Shown here in pieces: positions 9,064 through 16,398 of a DNA stretch of 64,000 nucleotides (the stretch's first letter is position 1; every line of letters starts with the position of its first letter). The notes beneath the pieces were generated by a model. The model did not search any database, was not told where the DNA came from, and saw only the letters and a list, made by a program, of their open reading frames with translations. Location: contig CP001769.1 of NCBI GenBank assembly GCA_000024525.1, forward strand, positions 1 through 64,000, written 5' to 3'. The translations under genes were made by a program, and so were the position numbers. This stretch comes from Spirosoma linguale DSM 74. Its GTDB lineage: Bacteria; Bacteroidota; Bacteroidia; Cytophagales; Spirosomataceae.

Positions 9064-10095
9064 TTATAAGGATGGATAGGTTTGTTTCAGGTAAGTCAGG
9101 TATCGTTTGAAATCCCCCCCAAACCGATTTTCAAATTCCTGCCGAAACCGATTCTGCTGTTTTCGATAGGTCAGATAACCAATGAAATACGCATTATTCG
9201 GTAAGTTTAGTTTTCCGGCAGTCCGCTTTTTTATTGAACGTTCGCCGGTGTTAATGGTATCCGACGAAACAACGATCTGCCGGATGGTTTGCCACTTCAA
9301 CGAATCTTTGACTATCGTAGACGTGGTTGGTTTAAATGTCTTGTACAAACTGTCGAGCACTTGGGTGCCGTGCAATATATGCTCATCGTACTTTTCATAA
9401 AACACTTTTGTGGCCAGATAGTCACGATAGGGTACTGAATTTCTGCCGTATTTCTGAGCCATAAAGCGTAATGCACCGTATTCGCCTACAAAATCAGCCA
9501 GGTTTTCGTTGTATTCAAGGCTGTTTTTTATGAATAAGGTACCATGCGTCAGTTCATGAATAATCAACTCGGCCAAGCTTCCGACCGGTCTATCCAGAAA
9601 GCTGGACAGAATCGGATCGTTTAAAAATCCTAATGTCGACCAGGCCGATACTTCTCCGATACGCGTATCCAGACCGTCGCGTTGCAACTCCGCTTTGGTC
9701 GTGTCGGCCCGGTCTTTTTCAAAAAAGCCTTTGTACGAAAACGTACCGATTATAGGGAAATGCCACTGCTTTGCAACGAGTTGATACGGTTGCGCGGCCG
9801 TAACTACCCATAGAATCGGCTTGCCCTGCTGGTCATAAAACGATTCGTAACTACCGGACTTATCCAATCCAAGCGAGTCGATGGCAAAACGCTTGATTTC
9901 TCGGATTAGTTCTATTTTCTGTTTTGTTGAATCCGGGTAGGCCGGGTCAGCCAGTACGTCGGCTACGGGTTTTGTATTCCACAAAAGTCGCACCTGTCCC
10001 TTCGCCTGCATCCATCCGTAGCTAACCAGCTCCCATTGCCAGACAACCAACGCCAGCAAAACCCCTACAAAGACAAGAGCAATTTTTTTGACCAT
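9064..10095 (-). CDS. Putative membrane-anchored aminopeptidase (Aminopep family)
   Basis: 343 residues from the ATG at 10095, which gives MVKKIALVFVGVLLALVVWQ, a signal anchor. A longer reading to 10143 is unlikely because a TAnnTTTG element lies inside it. The protein resembles the putative zinc aminopeptidase family (Aminopep, PF10023): the zinc site is HELTH in LAELIIHELTHGTLF, followed 14-20 residues on by the third ligand region NENLADFVGEYGA. The substrate is unknown. First gene of a probable two-gene operon with the DUF3108 gene. Confidence 0.8.
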   Translation of the reverse strand: MVKKIALVFVGVLLALVVWQWELVSYGWMQAKGQVRLLWNTKPVADVLADPAYPDSTKQKIELIREIKRFAIDSLGLDKSGSYESFYDQQGKPILWVVTAAQPYQLVAKQWHFPIIGTFSYKGFFEKDRADTTKAELQRDGLDTRIGEVSAWSTLGFLNDPILSSFLDRPVGSLAELIIHELTHGTLFIKNSLEYNENLADFVGEYGALRFMAQKYGRNSVPYRDYLATKVFYEKYDEHILHGTQVLDSLYKTFKPTTSTIVKDSLKWQTIRQIVVSSDTINTGERSIKKRTAGKLNLPNNAYFIGYLTYRKQQNRFRQEFENRFGGDFKRYLTYLKQTYPSL

Positions 10096-10114
10096 AGGTT
10101 GGAATAATTCAATA

Positions 10115-10122
10115 CAAAAATA
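10115..10122 (-). promoter_or_regulatory. TAnnTTTG -7 promoter element
   Basis: Minus-strand TATTTTTG, 19 bases before the chosen ATG of the aminopeptidase gene. It supports the shorter start, since it would lie inside the longer alternative. Confidence 0.4.
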
Positions 10123-10149
10123 GAAAAAATGAGCCCATGCCATATGAAA

Positions 10150-10182
10150 AAACCTATAAGGTCATCGAGACCTTATAGGTTT
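10150..10182. terminator. Hairpin terminator
   Basis: Perfect 14-base stem AAACCTATAAGGTC / GACCTTATAGGTTT with a 5-base loop, just after the isochorismatase-like gene on the minus strand. It separates that operon from the aminopeptidase promoter. Confidence 0.75.
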
Positions 10183-10205
10183 AGGGAAAACAGAATGGAT
10201 GAATC

Positions 10206-10847
10206 TTAAGCCGAGTAGCCCCGCGTTTCAACTTCCTGAATGGTCTCGCCCGTTAGTTCGTCAAGAAACTGGGTATGCGTCATCGGCTTGGAGAACATCG
10301 GGAAGTTTTTAGCGCAGGCAAAGGCCTGTTCTTCTTCACTAAGGGTAGCCGTACAATCGGTCAGGGTGATCACCTCGAACCCTTTTTCGTAACCGGACCG
10401 CATGGTCGATTCGACGCAGCAGTTGGTCAGGAAGCCACCCAGCGCAATGGTTTCGATGCCTTTGCTGCGGAGAATGAAGTCGAGGTTGGTACTGGCAAAC
10501 GCATCTAAACCACGCTTGCCTTCGAGCACAATATCGCCCGGTTGGGGTGCCAGCGAATCAATGATCTCCACGCCCCACGAACCTTTGCGAAACGACTGGC
10601 TATCCACTACACCTTTCAGAATACCATACGGATGCTTCGTGATCTCAAAATAACCTTCCTGAAAGCTAATGGGCGAGTGGATGATGACAGCACCGGCCTC
10701 CCGGGCTTTCGCAACCAGGTCGAGGGTATTGTCCAGCATGTTCGATGAGTCCATCACCCCTTTCACGGCATCGTGCAGGCTGCCCCCCGGTGACGTAAAA
10801 TCGTTCTGATATTCAATCAGGACAACGGCTGTTTTTTGCGAATTCAT
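10206..10847 (-). CDS. Isochorismatase-like cysteine hydrolase
   Basis: 213 residues, cytoplasmic. Isochorismatase-fold hydrolase with an intact catalytic triad: Asp16 (IEYQNDF), Lys111 (LEGKRGLDAF) and nucleophile Cys144 (FLTNCCVEST, before the usual cis-peptide). Family members hydrolyse amides or vinyl ethers (nicotinamidase, N-carbamoylsarcosine amidase, isochorismatase); the substrate cannot be set from sequence. The length is typical. Last gene of the minus-strand series, 51 bases after the serine hydrolase gene and ending at a strong hairpin. Confidence 0.9.
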   Translation of the reverse strand: MNSQKTAVVLIEYQNDFTSPGGSLHDAVKGVMDSSNMLDNTLDLVAKAREAGAVIIHSPISFQEGYFEITKHPYGILKGVVDSQSFRKGSWGVEIIDSLAPQPGDIVLEGKRGLDAFASTNLDFILRSKGIETIALGGFLTNCCVESTMRSGYEKGFEVITLTDCTATLSEEEQAFACAKNFPMFSKPMTHTQFLDELTGETIQEVETRGYSA

Positions 10848-10898
10848 AGCGTTTTTGGTTTGAGTTGATTGTCCGTAAAAGCTTGTCGGTACTGTCGT

Positions 10899-12182
10899 TT
10901 ACTCCAACGCCTGATAAACGGCTATCCGAAACTTTTTAACGAAATCGCCGTAATAGGCGTAGGGCTGTACGTTCGTGAAAATCAGGAGAACAAGCTCCTC
11001 TTTCGGGTCGATGGTAAATTCGGAACAGTACATGCCGCCCCAGGTGTAGGAGCCCGGCGTAGCCTGATCGCCGTAGTGAGAACCTTCGGTAATCAGCTGA
11101 AAGCCAAGGCCGAATTTATCCTTTCGATCCCAGACTTCGGCGGCTCCAATCTGGTTGCGGAGCATCATCTCGACGGTTTTGCGACCAATGATGCGCTTGT
11201 TGTTGAAGGTGCCGCCATTCAGCAGCATCTGGCAAATCTTCGCATAATCTGCAATAGTGCTGACCAGACCGGCTCCGCCCAAAAAGAGCGTTTTTGCCCC
11301 CGAAGTAGCAAAGTTCCGGTAAGCTTCGTTTGGGTGCAGGGCTAGTGGCTTGTCCATGCTCGGTTTCTCGTACAACTCCACAAGCCGACTGGCTTTGCTG
11401 TCGGGTAGGTAAAAATAGGTGTCGGTCATGCCGAGTGGTTCCAGCACCCGTTCGCGCATGGCAACATCGAAAGGTTTGCCGGACAGCACTTCGATAAGCC
11501 GCCCAATAATGTCGATGTTGAGGCCGTAGGTGAAACCCGTGCCGGTAGAGTCTGTGCCGGGGTCACGCAGCAGGGGGCGTTTTGCCAGTTTGTTGATCAC
11601 ATCTTCGAGCTTATCGGGGGCCGTCGAGTTAAAGAATGGTACCTTAAACTCGGGACGCTGATCGAGGGGGTGTTCGTAGGGAATCCCCGCGTTATGGCTC
11701 AGCAACTGGCGAATCATGATTTCGCCTTTGGCCGGACGGGTATCGTAACTGCCGCCGACAGGGTCTTTTTTATCGTAGCTGACCAGCACTTTAGGATTCT
11801 TAAAGGCTGGAATGTATTTGGAGATGGGGTCGTCGAGCAAAAACTTCTCTTCTTCAAACAAGGTCATCAGCGTAACCGTCGTGATGGCTTTCGACTGCGA
11901 GGCAATCCGGTAAATATCGTCGCGCTTCAGGGGTGTTTTCTTCGCCAGATTACTGTACCCGAAGGCTTTGTAATGGACGATTTTCCCTTTGTGTGCCACA
12001 AACGTTACGGCATTGGGGGCAATGTCTTTATCGATTAATCCCTGCAACCAGGAGTCCAGCCGTTTCAGCCGTTCGGGTGAGAAACCGGCCTCAGCGGGCG
12101 ATTTAACCGGAGTAAAGGTTTGCGGTTTCGGCTGGGCAAAGAGCGAAGTCGTAAGTAGCAGGATAGGTAGGAGTAGGCGCAT
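10899..12182 (-). CDS. Exported serine hydrolase, class C beta-lactamase fold
   Basis: 427 residues with a short signal peptide (MRLLLPILLLTTSLFAQ). The catalytic SxxK is in IYRIASQSKAITT (Ser about 92), with a Tyr-containing YGLNIDIIG motif (YxN) later, so the active site is complete for the beta-lactamase/DD-peptidase/esterase group. These periplasmic enzymes act on D-amino-acid peptides or esters; true beta-lactamase activity is not implied. Context with a dipeptide epimerase gene suggests, weakly, cell-wall peptide processing. Confidence 0.9.
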   Translation of the reverse strand: MRLLLPILLLTTSLFAQPKPQTFTPVKSPAEAGFSPERLKRLDSWLQGLIDKDIAPNAVTFVAHKGKIVHYKAFGYSNLAKKTPLKRDDIYRIASQSKAITTVTLMTLFEEEKFLLDDPISKYIPAFKNPKVLVSYDKKDPVGGSYDTRPAKGEIMIRQLLSHNAGIPYEHPLDQRPEFKVPFFNSTAPDKLEDVINKLAKRPLLRDPGTDSTGTGFTYGLNIDIIGRLIEVLSGKPFDVAMRERVLEPLGMTDTYFYLPDSKASRLVELYEKPSMDKPLALHPNEAYRNFATSGAKTLFLGGAGLVSTIADYAKICQMLLNGGTFNNKRIIGRKTVEMMLRNQIGAAEVWDRKDKFGLGFQLITEGSHYGDQATPGSYTWGGMYCSEFTIDPKEELVLLIFTNVQPYAYYGDFVKKFRIAVYQALE

Positions 12183-12204
12183 GTATCGGGTTATTATACG
12201 TACC

Positions 12205-12222
12205 CACGGACTTCAGTCCGTG
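12205..12222. repeat. Short palindrome (dispersed-repeat style)
   Basis: CACGGACT-TC-AGTCCGTG followed by TTTTATAG, between two minus-strand genes. A second motif, CGGGCTAAAGTC, follows at 12241. The style resembles dispersed intergenic palindromes; no function visible. Confidence 0.45.
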
Positions 12223-12244
12223 TTTTATAGATCAAAATAACGGG

Positions 12245-12832
12245 CTAAAGTCGGGCCGCGTTCGGTCGGGCCGCGTTCTGCCAATCCCAGACCACCACCA
12301 CCCAGGTTTCGCCAATAGTCGAATCGTGGAACTCATGAATGGACTCGAATCCAACCCGGGCATGGGCTTTTAACGAGCGGACATTGTTGGCCGAAATGTC
12401 GGTAATCAGCAATTGAAAGCGGTTGCCATAGACCTCCTGGTGGTGCTGGTACATCCGGTCGAACACGCGCTGCCCTCGATAACCGTCGGCTACGCAAACC
12501 TGCCCCATAACGTAGTACGGATACTCCCCAAGGGGTTTGTTGCGGTAGGTAATCGAGTTTATGAGCGCAAACAGGGGCAGTAACTCCGGGATGTCGGTGC
12601 CAAATTCGGGCAGCATGGTCAGGGCATACCCAACAACCTTATCGCCGTCTTTGGCAATGATGCTGGGGGCTGCCTGGTTCATGCGGGTCAGCACGGCGGG
12701 GTCGTGTTCAACCGTTACAAAGCCCTGATCGAGCTGCACATCGAGGGGTACATTTTTGCGAAGATTAGCCTGTTGCAGGTCAAGAATACCCTGCACATCG
12801 GCGGCTGACTGAACGGTGGTGATGGCAAGCAT
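12245..12832 (-). CDS. GNAT family N-acetyltransferase
   Basis: 195 residues, soluble. The GNAT fold is shown by the acetyl-CoA-binding region VMGQVCVADGYRGQRVFDRM (about 108-127, the Q/R-x-x-G-x-G/A loop as GYRGQRVFD) and a C-terminal 'NVRSLKAHARVGFES' helix-strand typical of the family. The substrate is unknown. The C-terminus carries a 15-bp tandem duplication giving NAARPNAARL, a small recent-looking slip. It starts 8 bases after the dipeptide epimerase stop, so the two are co-transcribed. Confidence 0.85.
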   Translation of the reverse strand: MLAITTVQSAADVQGILDLQQANLRKNVPLDVQLDQGFVTVEHDPAVLTRMNQAAPSIIAKDGDKVVGYALTMLPEFGTDIPELLPLFALINSITYRNKPLGEYPYYVMGQVCVADGYRGQRVFDRMYQHHQEVYGNRFQLLITDISANNVRSLKAHARVGFESIHEFHDSTIGETWVVVVWDWQNAARPNAARL

Positions 12833-12839
12833 ATAAACG

Positions 12840-13940
12840 TCAGGAGATGGTTTTATGCGGCAATTTAGCCAGAAAGGCGGAGTCTATCTCGGCCCCGATT
12901 CCCGGTGCATCGGGCAGTTCGATCTGGTAACCGGTATAGGTAATGCCGCCGTATACGGGGTCATCGGCATGTTCAAAACAGGCATCCAGGTCGTAGAATC
13001 GAATATTTTGACGCGCCGTCGCAAAATGGGCATTGGCCGTAAGCGCCAGCCTTGACTCCGACATGCACCCAATCATGCAGGGAATCCCGGCCGCTTCACC
13101 AATGGCGTTTATCTTAAGCGCGTCGAAAATACCCCCACTTTTGGAAAGCTTGATGTTGAAATAATCGACCGCTTCTTCCCGCACGAGCCGGATCGCATCG
13201 ACCGAGTCGAACAGGCTTTCATCGGCCATAATGGGCACGGTCGTTTTCTGCCGAATCTGCCGCAATCCGGCAATGTCGTGCCGTTTGATGGGCTGCTCGC
13301 AATACTGAACGTTCCAATCGCCGATGGCCCGTAAGACGCCGGTCGCCGTCACCACATCCCAGCCCTGGTTGGCATCGGTACGGATAGGCGTGGTATCGCC
13401 AATGGCGTTTCGGATGGCTTTTATGCGGGCAACATCGTCGCGGAGGTTGGTACCGAGTTTAACTTTGATGGCTTCGGCACCTTTTTCCTGAATGCGTAAG
13501 GCGTCTTCCACCATGCGCTCCGGCGTGTTGATATAGATTGTTTCGTCGGTGACGAGCGTCTTTTTCGTTCCCCCCAGAAACTGGTAGAGCGGCATCCGGG
13601 CGGTTTTGGCGGCCAGGTCGTACAGCGCCATATCGAAAGCCGAACGAGTAGTTGGATGGCCGGGTAAATAGCGGGTAATAGCTGTCAGGCAACCCTCAAT
13701 GTCGAGCGGGTCGCGTCCGATCAGTAGTTTGGCCATATCATCGGCAGCAGCCAGGGCTGAGGCCTGCGTTTCGCCCACGATCATCCAGAAAGGAGACCCT
13801 TCGCCCCAGCCCGTAATGCTCTCGTCGGTTTGTATCTCGACCAAAATGTTCCGGGCGTTCTCGATAGTACCGAGCGAGATAGCGATGGGCGCTTTAAGCG
13901 GAATGTCGTACTGGTAAAGGGAAATCTGAGTGATTTTCAT
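12840..13940 (-). CDS. Dipeptide epimerase (enolase superfamily, Ala-Glu epimerase type)
   Basis: 366 residues from the ATG at 13940 (MKITQISLYQYDIPLKAP); a longer reading to 14018 would run through palindromic repeats and is rejected. Muconate-lactonizing/enolase-superfamily fold: acid/base KVK (EAIKVKLG), metal ligands in RTDANQGW, YCEQP and MADES, second-side Lys in NIKLSKSGG, and the C-terminal YDLDACF with the DxD motif that binds the dipeptide amino end in L-Ala-D/L-Glu epimerases. It likely epimerises dipeptides released during peptidoglycan (murein) turnover; exact specificity is not certain. Neighbours (amidohydrolase, serine hydrolase) are consistent with peptide salvage. Confidence 0.88.
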   Translation of the reverse strand: MKITQISLYQYDIPLKAPIAISLGTIENARNILVEIQTDESITGWGEGSPFWMIVGETQASALAAADDMAKLLIGRDPLDIEGCLTAITRYLPGHPTTRSAFDMALYDLAAKTARMPLYQFLGGTKKTLVTDETIYINTPERMVEDALRIQEKGAEAIKVKLGTNLRDDVARIKAIRNAIGDTTPIRTDANQGWDVVTATGVLRAIGDWNVQYCEQPIKRHDIAGLRQIRQKTTVPIMADESLFDSVDAIRLVREEAVDYFNIKLSKSGGIFDALKINAIGEAAGIPCMIGCMSESRLALTANAHFATARQNIRFYDLDACFEHADDPVYGGITYTGYQIELPDAPGIGAEIDSAFLAKLPHKTIS

Positions 13941-13950
13941 GGAGTGTCCG

Positions 13951-14009
13951 GGCCAAGCTCCAGCTTGGCCATATGAATTTTCATCACGGGCCAAGCTGGA
14001 GCTTGGCCC
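13951..14009. repeat. Twin palindromes
   Basis: Two perfect palindromes, at 13951-13970 and 13988-14009, with core GGCCAAGCT..AGCTTGGCC. The first has CC and the second GG at its centre, so each is also the exact reverse complement of the other and several alternative foldings exist. They fill the gap between the amidohydrolase and epimerase genes and may lower downstream expression or stabilise the mRNA end. Confidence 0.75.
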
Positions 14010-14014
14010 AGACA

Positions 14015-15139
14015 TCACTTGGGGAACTGGCTCTTGTCCAGGCCGGGCACGATCCGAAGGGCGTTTTTGTAATAGACTTTTTTCAGAATCTCGTCTGGTA
14101 ATCCCATACCGTACATGCGCCAGAAAGCGTGGTACTTTTTGTGGTAGGGGAAGTATTCATCCTCTGTTTCGAGCACGCGGAAATAGGTAGCGTATTCGGA
14201 TGGCACCCAGCTGTCTTTTCCGAACAGAATCCGGTCCTGATACTTCTCAAAGAACTTCCGGCTGGCGCGTGGCTGGCGGCCCAGTTCAGCGATGACGGCC
14301 CCAATTTCGACATTCATGTTCGGGAAGACCGTCATCAGACTATCGAGTTTGTTGAGGTCGTTGGGGTACCATCCCATGTGAGCGGCAATGAATGTTGTTT
14401 TCGGGTGTTTCCGGAATACGTTATGCTGCTCGGCAATAAGTTTATCCCAGGGGATGGGGTCGTTGGCCGAGCGTTTACGCCCGCCATGTAGTTTCAGTTC
14501 GAGCCAGCGCTCATTATAACGGTCCATCGGGTCCCAGAACGACTTGGGGTCGGCGGTATGAATCAGCACAGGAATGCCCAGTTCACCACATTTGGCCCAG
14601 ATGGGGTCAAGGCGCGGATCGTCTACCCGAACGCGCTGACCGGATACATCTTTGTTATTTAAACCCAGATTCTTGAAGATCTTGAGGCCACGGGCGCCTT
14701 TTTTTACGTCTTCTTCGAGTAGTTTAACGGCATCTTCCGTCCAGCCTTTCCGGCCAATCTCGTCGAAGTTGAGATTAGTAAACAGCGCCAGTCGTTTGGG
14801 CGAAGCTTTGGCCGCATTCGCCATCGCATTGTCGAAAAACTGCGTTCCCTGCGCTACACTGCCCCAACCCCGGCCGCTGAGGTTGATCATAATGCCCATA
14901 TTCAGGCTGTCCATCTGGGCCAGAAGCGGTTTGAGATTCGCCTTGTCCATATCCCACTGGTGGTTATGAACATCGATGAATGGAAACTTCGAACGCGTCA
15001 GCTTATGCTCCGGTACTTTCAGCGTCGAAACAGGATCATACTCCTCAAAACCCAACGGCATGTCGGGTTGACTTGGTTTAGACTGACCACAGGCAAGCAG
15101 GCCTGTTAGTAAAAAGGCAGACAGGTAAAAAATTCTCAT
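14015..15139 (-). CDS. Amidohydrolase-family lipoprotein
   Basis: 374 residues with a lipoprotein signal (MRIFYLSAFLLTGLLACGQS, lipobox LLAC). The mature chain is a TIM-barrel metal-dependent hydrolase (amidohydrolase 2 type): the first metal motif FIDVHNHQWD, a central IPVLIHTADP strand, FIAAHMGWYP and a C-terminal RILFGKDSW, where the family has an Asp ligand. Substrate unknown. As an envelope lipoprotein upstream of a dipeptide epimerase it might act on small wall-derived compounds, but this is inference. Separated by 24 bases from ispF, same strand. Confidence 0.85.
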   Translation of the reverse strand: MRIFYLSAFLLTGLLACGQSKPSQPDMPLGFEEYDPVSTLKVPEHKLTRSKFPFIDVHNHQWDMDKANLKPLLAQMDSLNMGIMINLSGRGWGSVAQGTQFFDNAMANAAKASPKRLALFTNLNFDEIGRKGWTEDAVKLLEEDVKKGARGLKIFKNLGLNNKDVSGQRVRVDDPRLDPIWAKCGELGIPVLIHTADPKSFWDPMDRYNERWLELKLHGGRKRSANDPIPWDKLIAEQHNVFRKHPKTTFIAAHMGWYPNDLNKLDSLMTVFPNMNVEIGAVIAELGRQPRASRKFFEKYQDRILFGKDSWVPSEYATYFRVLETEDEYFPYHKKYHAFWRMYGMGLPDEILKKVYYKNALRIVPGLDKSQFPK

Positions 15140-15163
15140 AAACAGGTCAACGGGTCGTTAAAA

Positions 15164-15643
15164 CTAATCCTTAAAGATAAGCGCCACACAATGCGCGGCA
15201 ATGCCCTCGCCCCGGCCAACAAAGCCAATGTGTTCGGAGGTGGTGGCTTTAATGGAGATATCGTCTTCGGGAATGGCCATGACCCCGGCCAGACAGGTTT
15301 TCATGGCCGGAATATGTGGGTTGAGCTTTGGCTCCTGCAACACCACCGTTACGTCGACGTTGGAAATTTCGTAGCCTGCTTCGCGCACCATCCGCAGTAC
15401 TTCGGCCAGCAGTAGTTTGCTGTCGACGCCTTTCCAGCGTGGGTCTTTATCCGAAAAATGGTAACCGATATTGCGCATGTTGGCGGCACCCAGCAGGGCA
15501 TCGCAGAGTACATGGCATACCACGTCGGCATCGGAATGGCCTACCGGGCCAAATGTACTCGGAATCTGGATGCCACCCAGCCAGAAGGCGCGGCCTTCTT
15601 CCAGCCGGTGCACATCATATCCCTGTCCTACTCGTATTTTCAT
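15164..15643 (-). CDS. ispF: 2-C-methyl-D-erythritol 2,4-cyclodiphosphate synthase
   Basis: IspF closes CDP-ME 2-phosphate to MEcPP in the MEP isoprenoid pathway. The 159-residue length is typical for this trimeric enzyme. The zinc ligands are visible as Asp10 and His12 (GYDVHR) and His44 (VVCHVLCDALLGA), with GHSDADVV and the C-terminal ATTSEHIGFVGRGEGIAAHC that forms the nucleotide/MEcPP site. Its ATG overlaps the TGA of the preceding HEPN gene (ATGA), so translation is probably coupled to that gene; this is unusual for an essential enzyme. Confidence 0.97.
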   Translation of the reverse strand: MKIRVGQGYDVHRLEEGRAFWLGGIQIPSTFGPVGHSDADVVCHVLCDALLGAANMRNIGYHFSDKDPRWKGVDSKLLLAEVLRMVREAGYEISNVDVTVVLQEPKLNPHIPAMKTCLAGVMAIPEDDISIKATTSEHIGFVGRGEGIAAHCVALIFKD

Positions 15644-16032
15644 GAGGTAAATCCGTTTTCACGGAGGTAAGCTTCAACCTGAAGGGGAAATTCGGATGCT
15701 ATATTAACAGCCTCAATCGCATCCAGCTCAGACACGTCTTCATCTATTTCATAATCGCTGTTTTGACGCAACAAGAATAGATGATGAAAATCTTTGGCAT
15801 CGGATCTGTTAAATAATCCTGATTGAATAAAATGCTCACCAAAGAGCATTTTTATGGCTGAATGCGATTTTATAGATAAATTTTTACTGGCAAGTAGAGC
15901 ACGGACAGCATCAAAATAAACATAATAAGCCCGTCCCACTGCACTTCGATAGCTTTTGTGTTGTAATAAATAGCGGGAATCTCGCAAGCATTCTTCTGAC
16001 AAAAGCATATACCCATTTACATTTTCGTTCAT
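15640..16032 (-). CDS. HEPN domain protein
   Basis: 130 residues, all-helical. HEPN domain with the family pattern AVGRAYYVYFDAVRALLA (about 31-48) and LLRQNSDYEI near 88-97. The RNase-active HEPN motif is Rx4-6H; at the corresponding helix this protein has RQNSDY with no His (an RSDAKDFH lies just before and is the only other candidate). It overlaps the upstream nucleotidyltransferase gene by ATGA and ispF downstream by ATGA. HEPN/MNT pairs often act as toxin-antitoxin modules in which the nucleotidyltransferase modifies HEPN, or as nucleotidyltransferase complexes. Function here is undetermined. Confidence 0.85.
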   Translation of the reverse strand: MNENVNGYMLLSEECLRDSRYLLQHKSYRSAVGRAYYVYFDAVRALLASKNLSIKSHSAIKMLFGEHFIQSGLFNRSDAKDFHHLFLLRQNSDYEIDEDVSELDAIEAVNIASEFPLQVEAYLRENGFTS

Positions 16033-16382
16033 ATTACTTTACCTTCACGGCGAACGTCTTGATAGAGAAATAAAGCTGATTGCAGGTATTTTTTTGATGA
16101 GGTCGGCTTAACGGAAATTAATGTATTATATTTTTCAGATAGGTCATATATTGAATCAATCATGCACTTAATCTCATTCGCTGAATTTACTTCGAGATCG
16201 TTTAACACGACCAGGTAATCGACATCCGATTCAGCCCGGAAATCACCCCTGGCATACGACCCATACAGAATTACCTGAGCCAGGCGGTCGCCGTACAGGC
16301 CGGTAAGTGCCTGCTTCACCTCCTGCGATAACGCCTGAAGTTGCTCGGGTGATAACGCTTTGGGTTGGTAAGTCGTTTCCAT
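16029..16382 (-). CDS. MNT-type nucleotidyltransferase
   Basis: 117 residues. Minimal nucleotidyltransferase fold (pol-beta superfamily): LYGSYARGDFRAESDVDYLVV contains GSx10DxD in the form GS-YARGDFRAES-DVD, the metal/ATP site. The third acidic residue may lie in the later strand around SVKP. An extra N-terminal helix precedes the motif. Paired with the overlapping HEPN gene as MntA/HepT-like two-gene modules are. In known modules MNT AMPylates HEPN; the acceptor here is unknown. Lies 16 bases after the M16 peptidase gene on the same strand. Confidence 0.88.
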   Translation of the reverse strand: METTYQPKALSPEQLQALSQEVKQALTGLYGDRLAQVILYGSYARGDFRAESDVDYLVVLNDLEVNSANEIKCMIDSIYDLSEKYNTLISVKPTSSKKYLQSALFLYQDVRREGKVI

Positions 16383-16398
16383 TGGGCGATCTGTTGGG

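Noticed and set aside
13941..14018. Upstream extension of the dipeptide epimerase
   Set aside because: It would translate palindromic repeats; the ATG at 13940 starts the conserved enolase-superfamily N-terminus.
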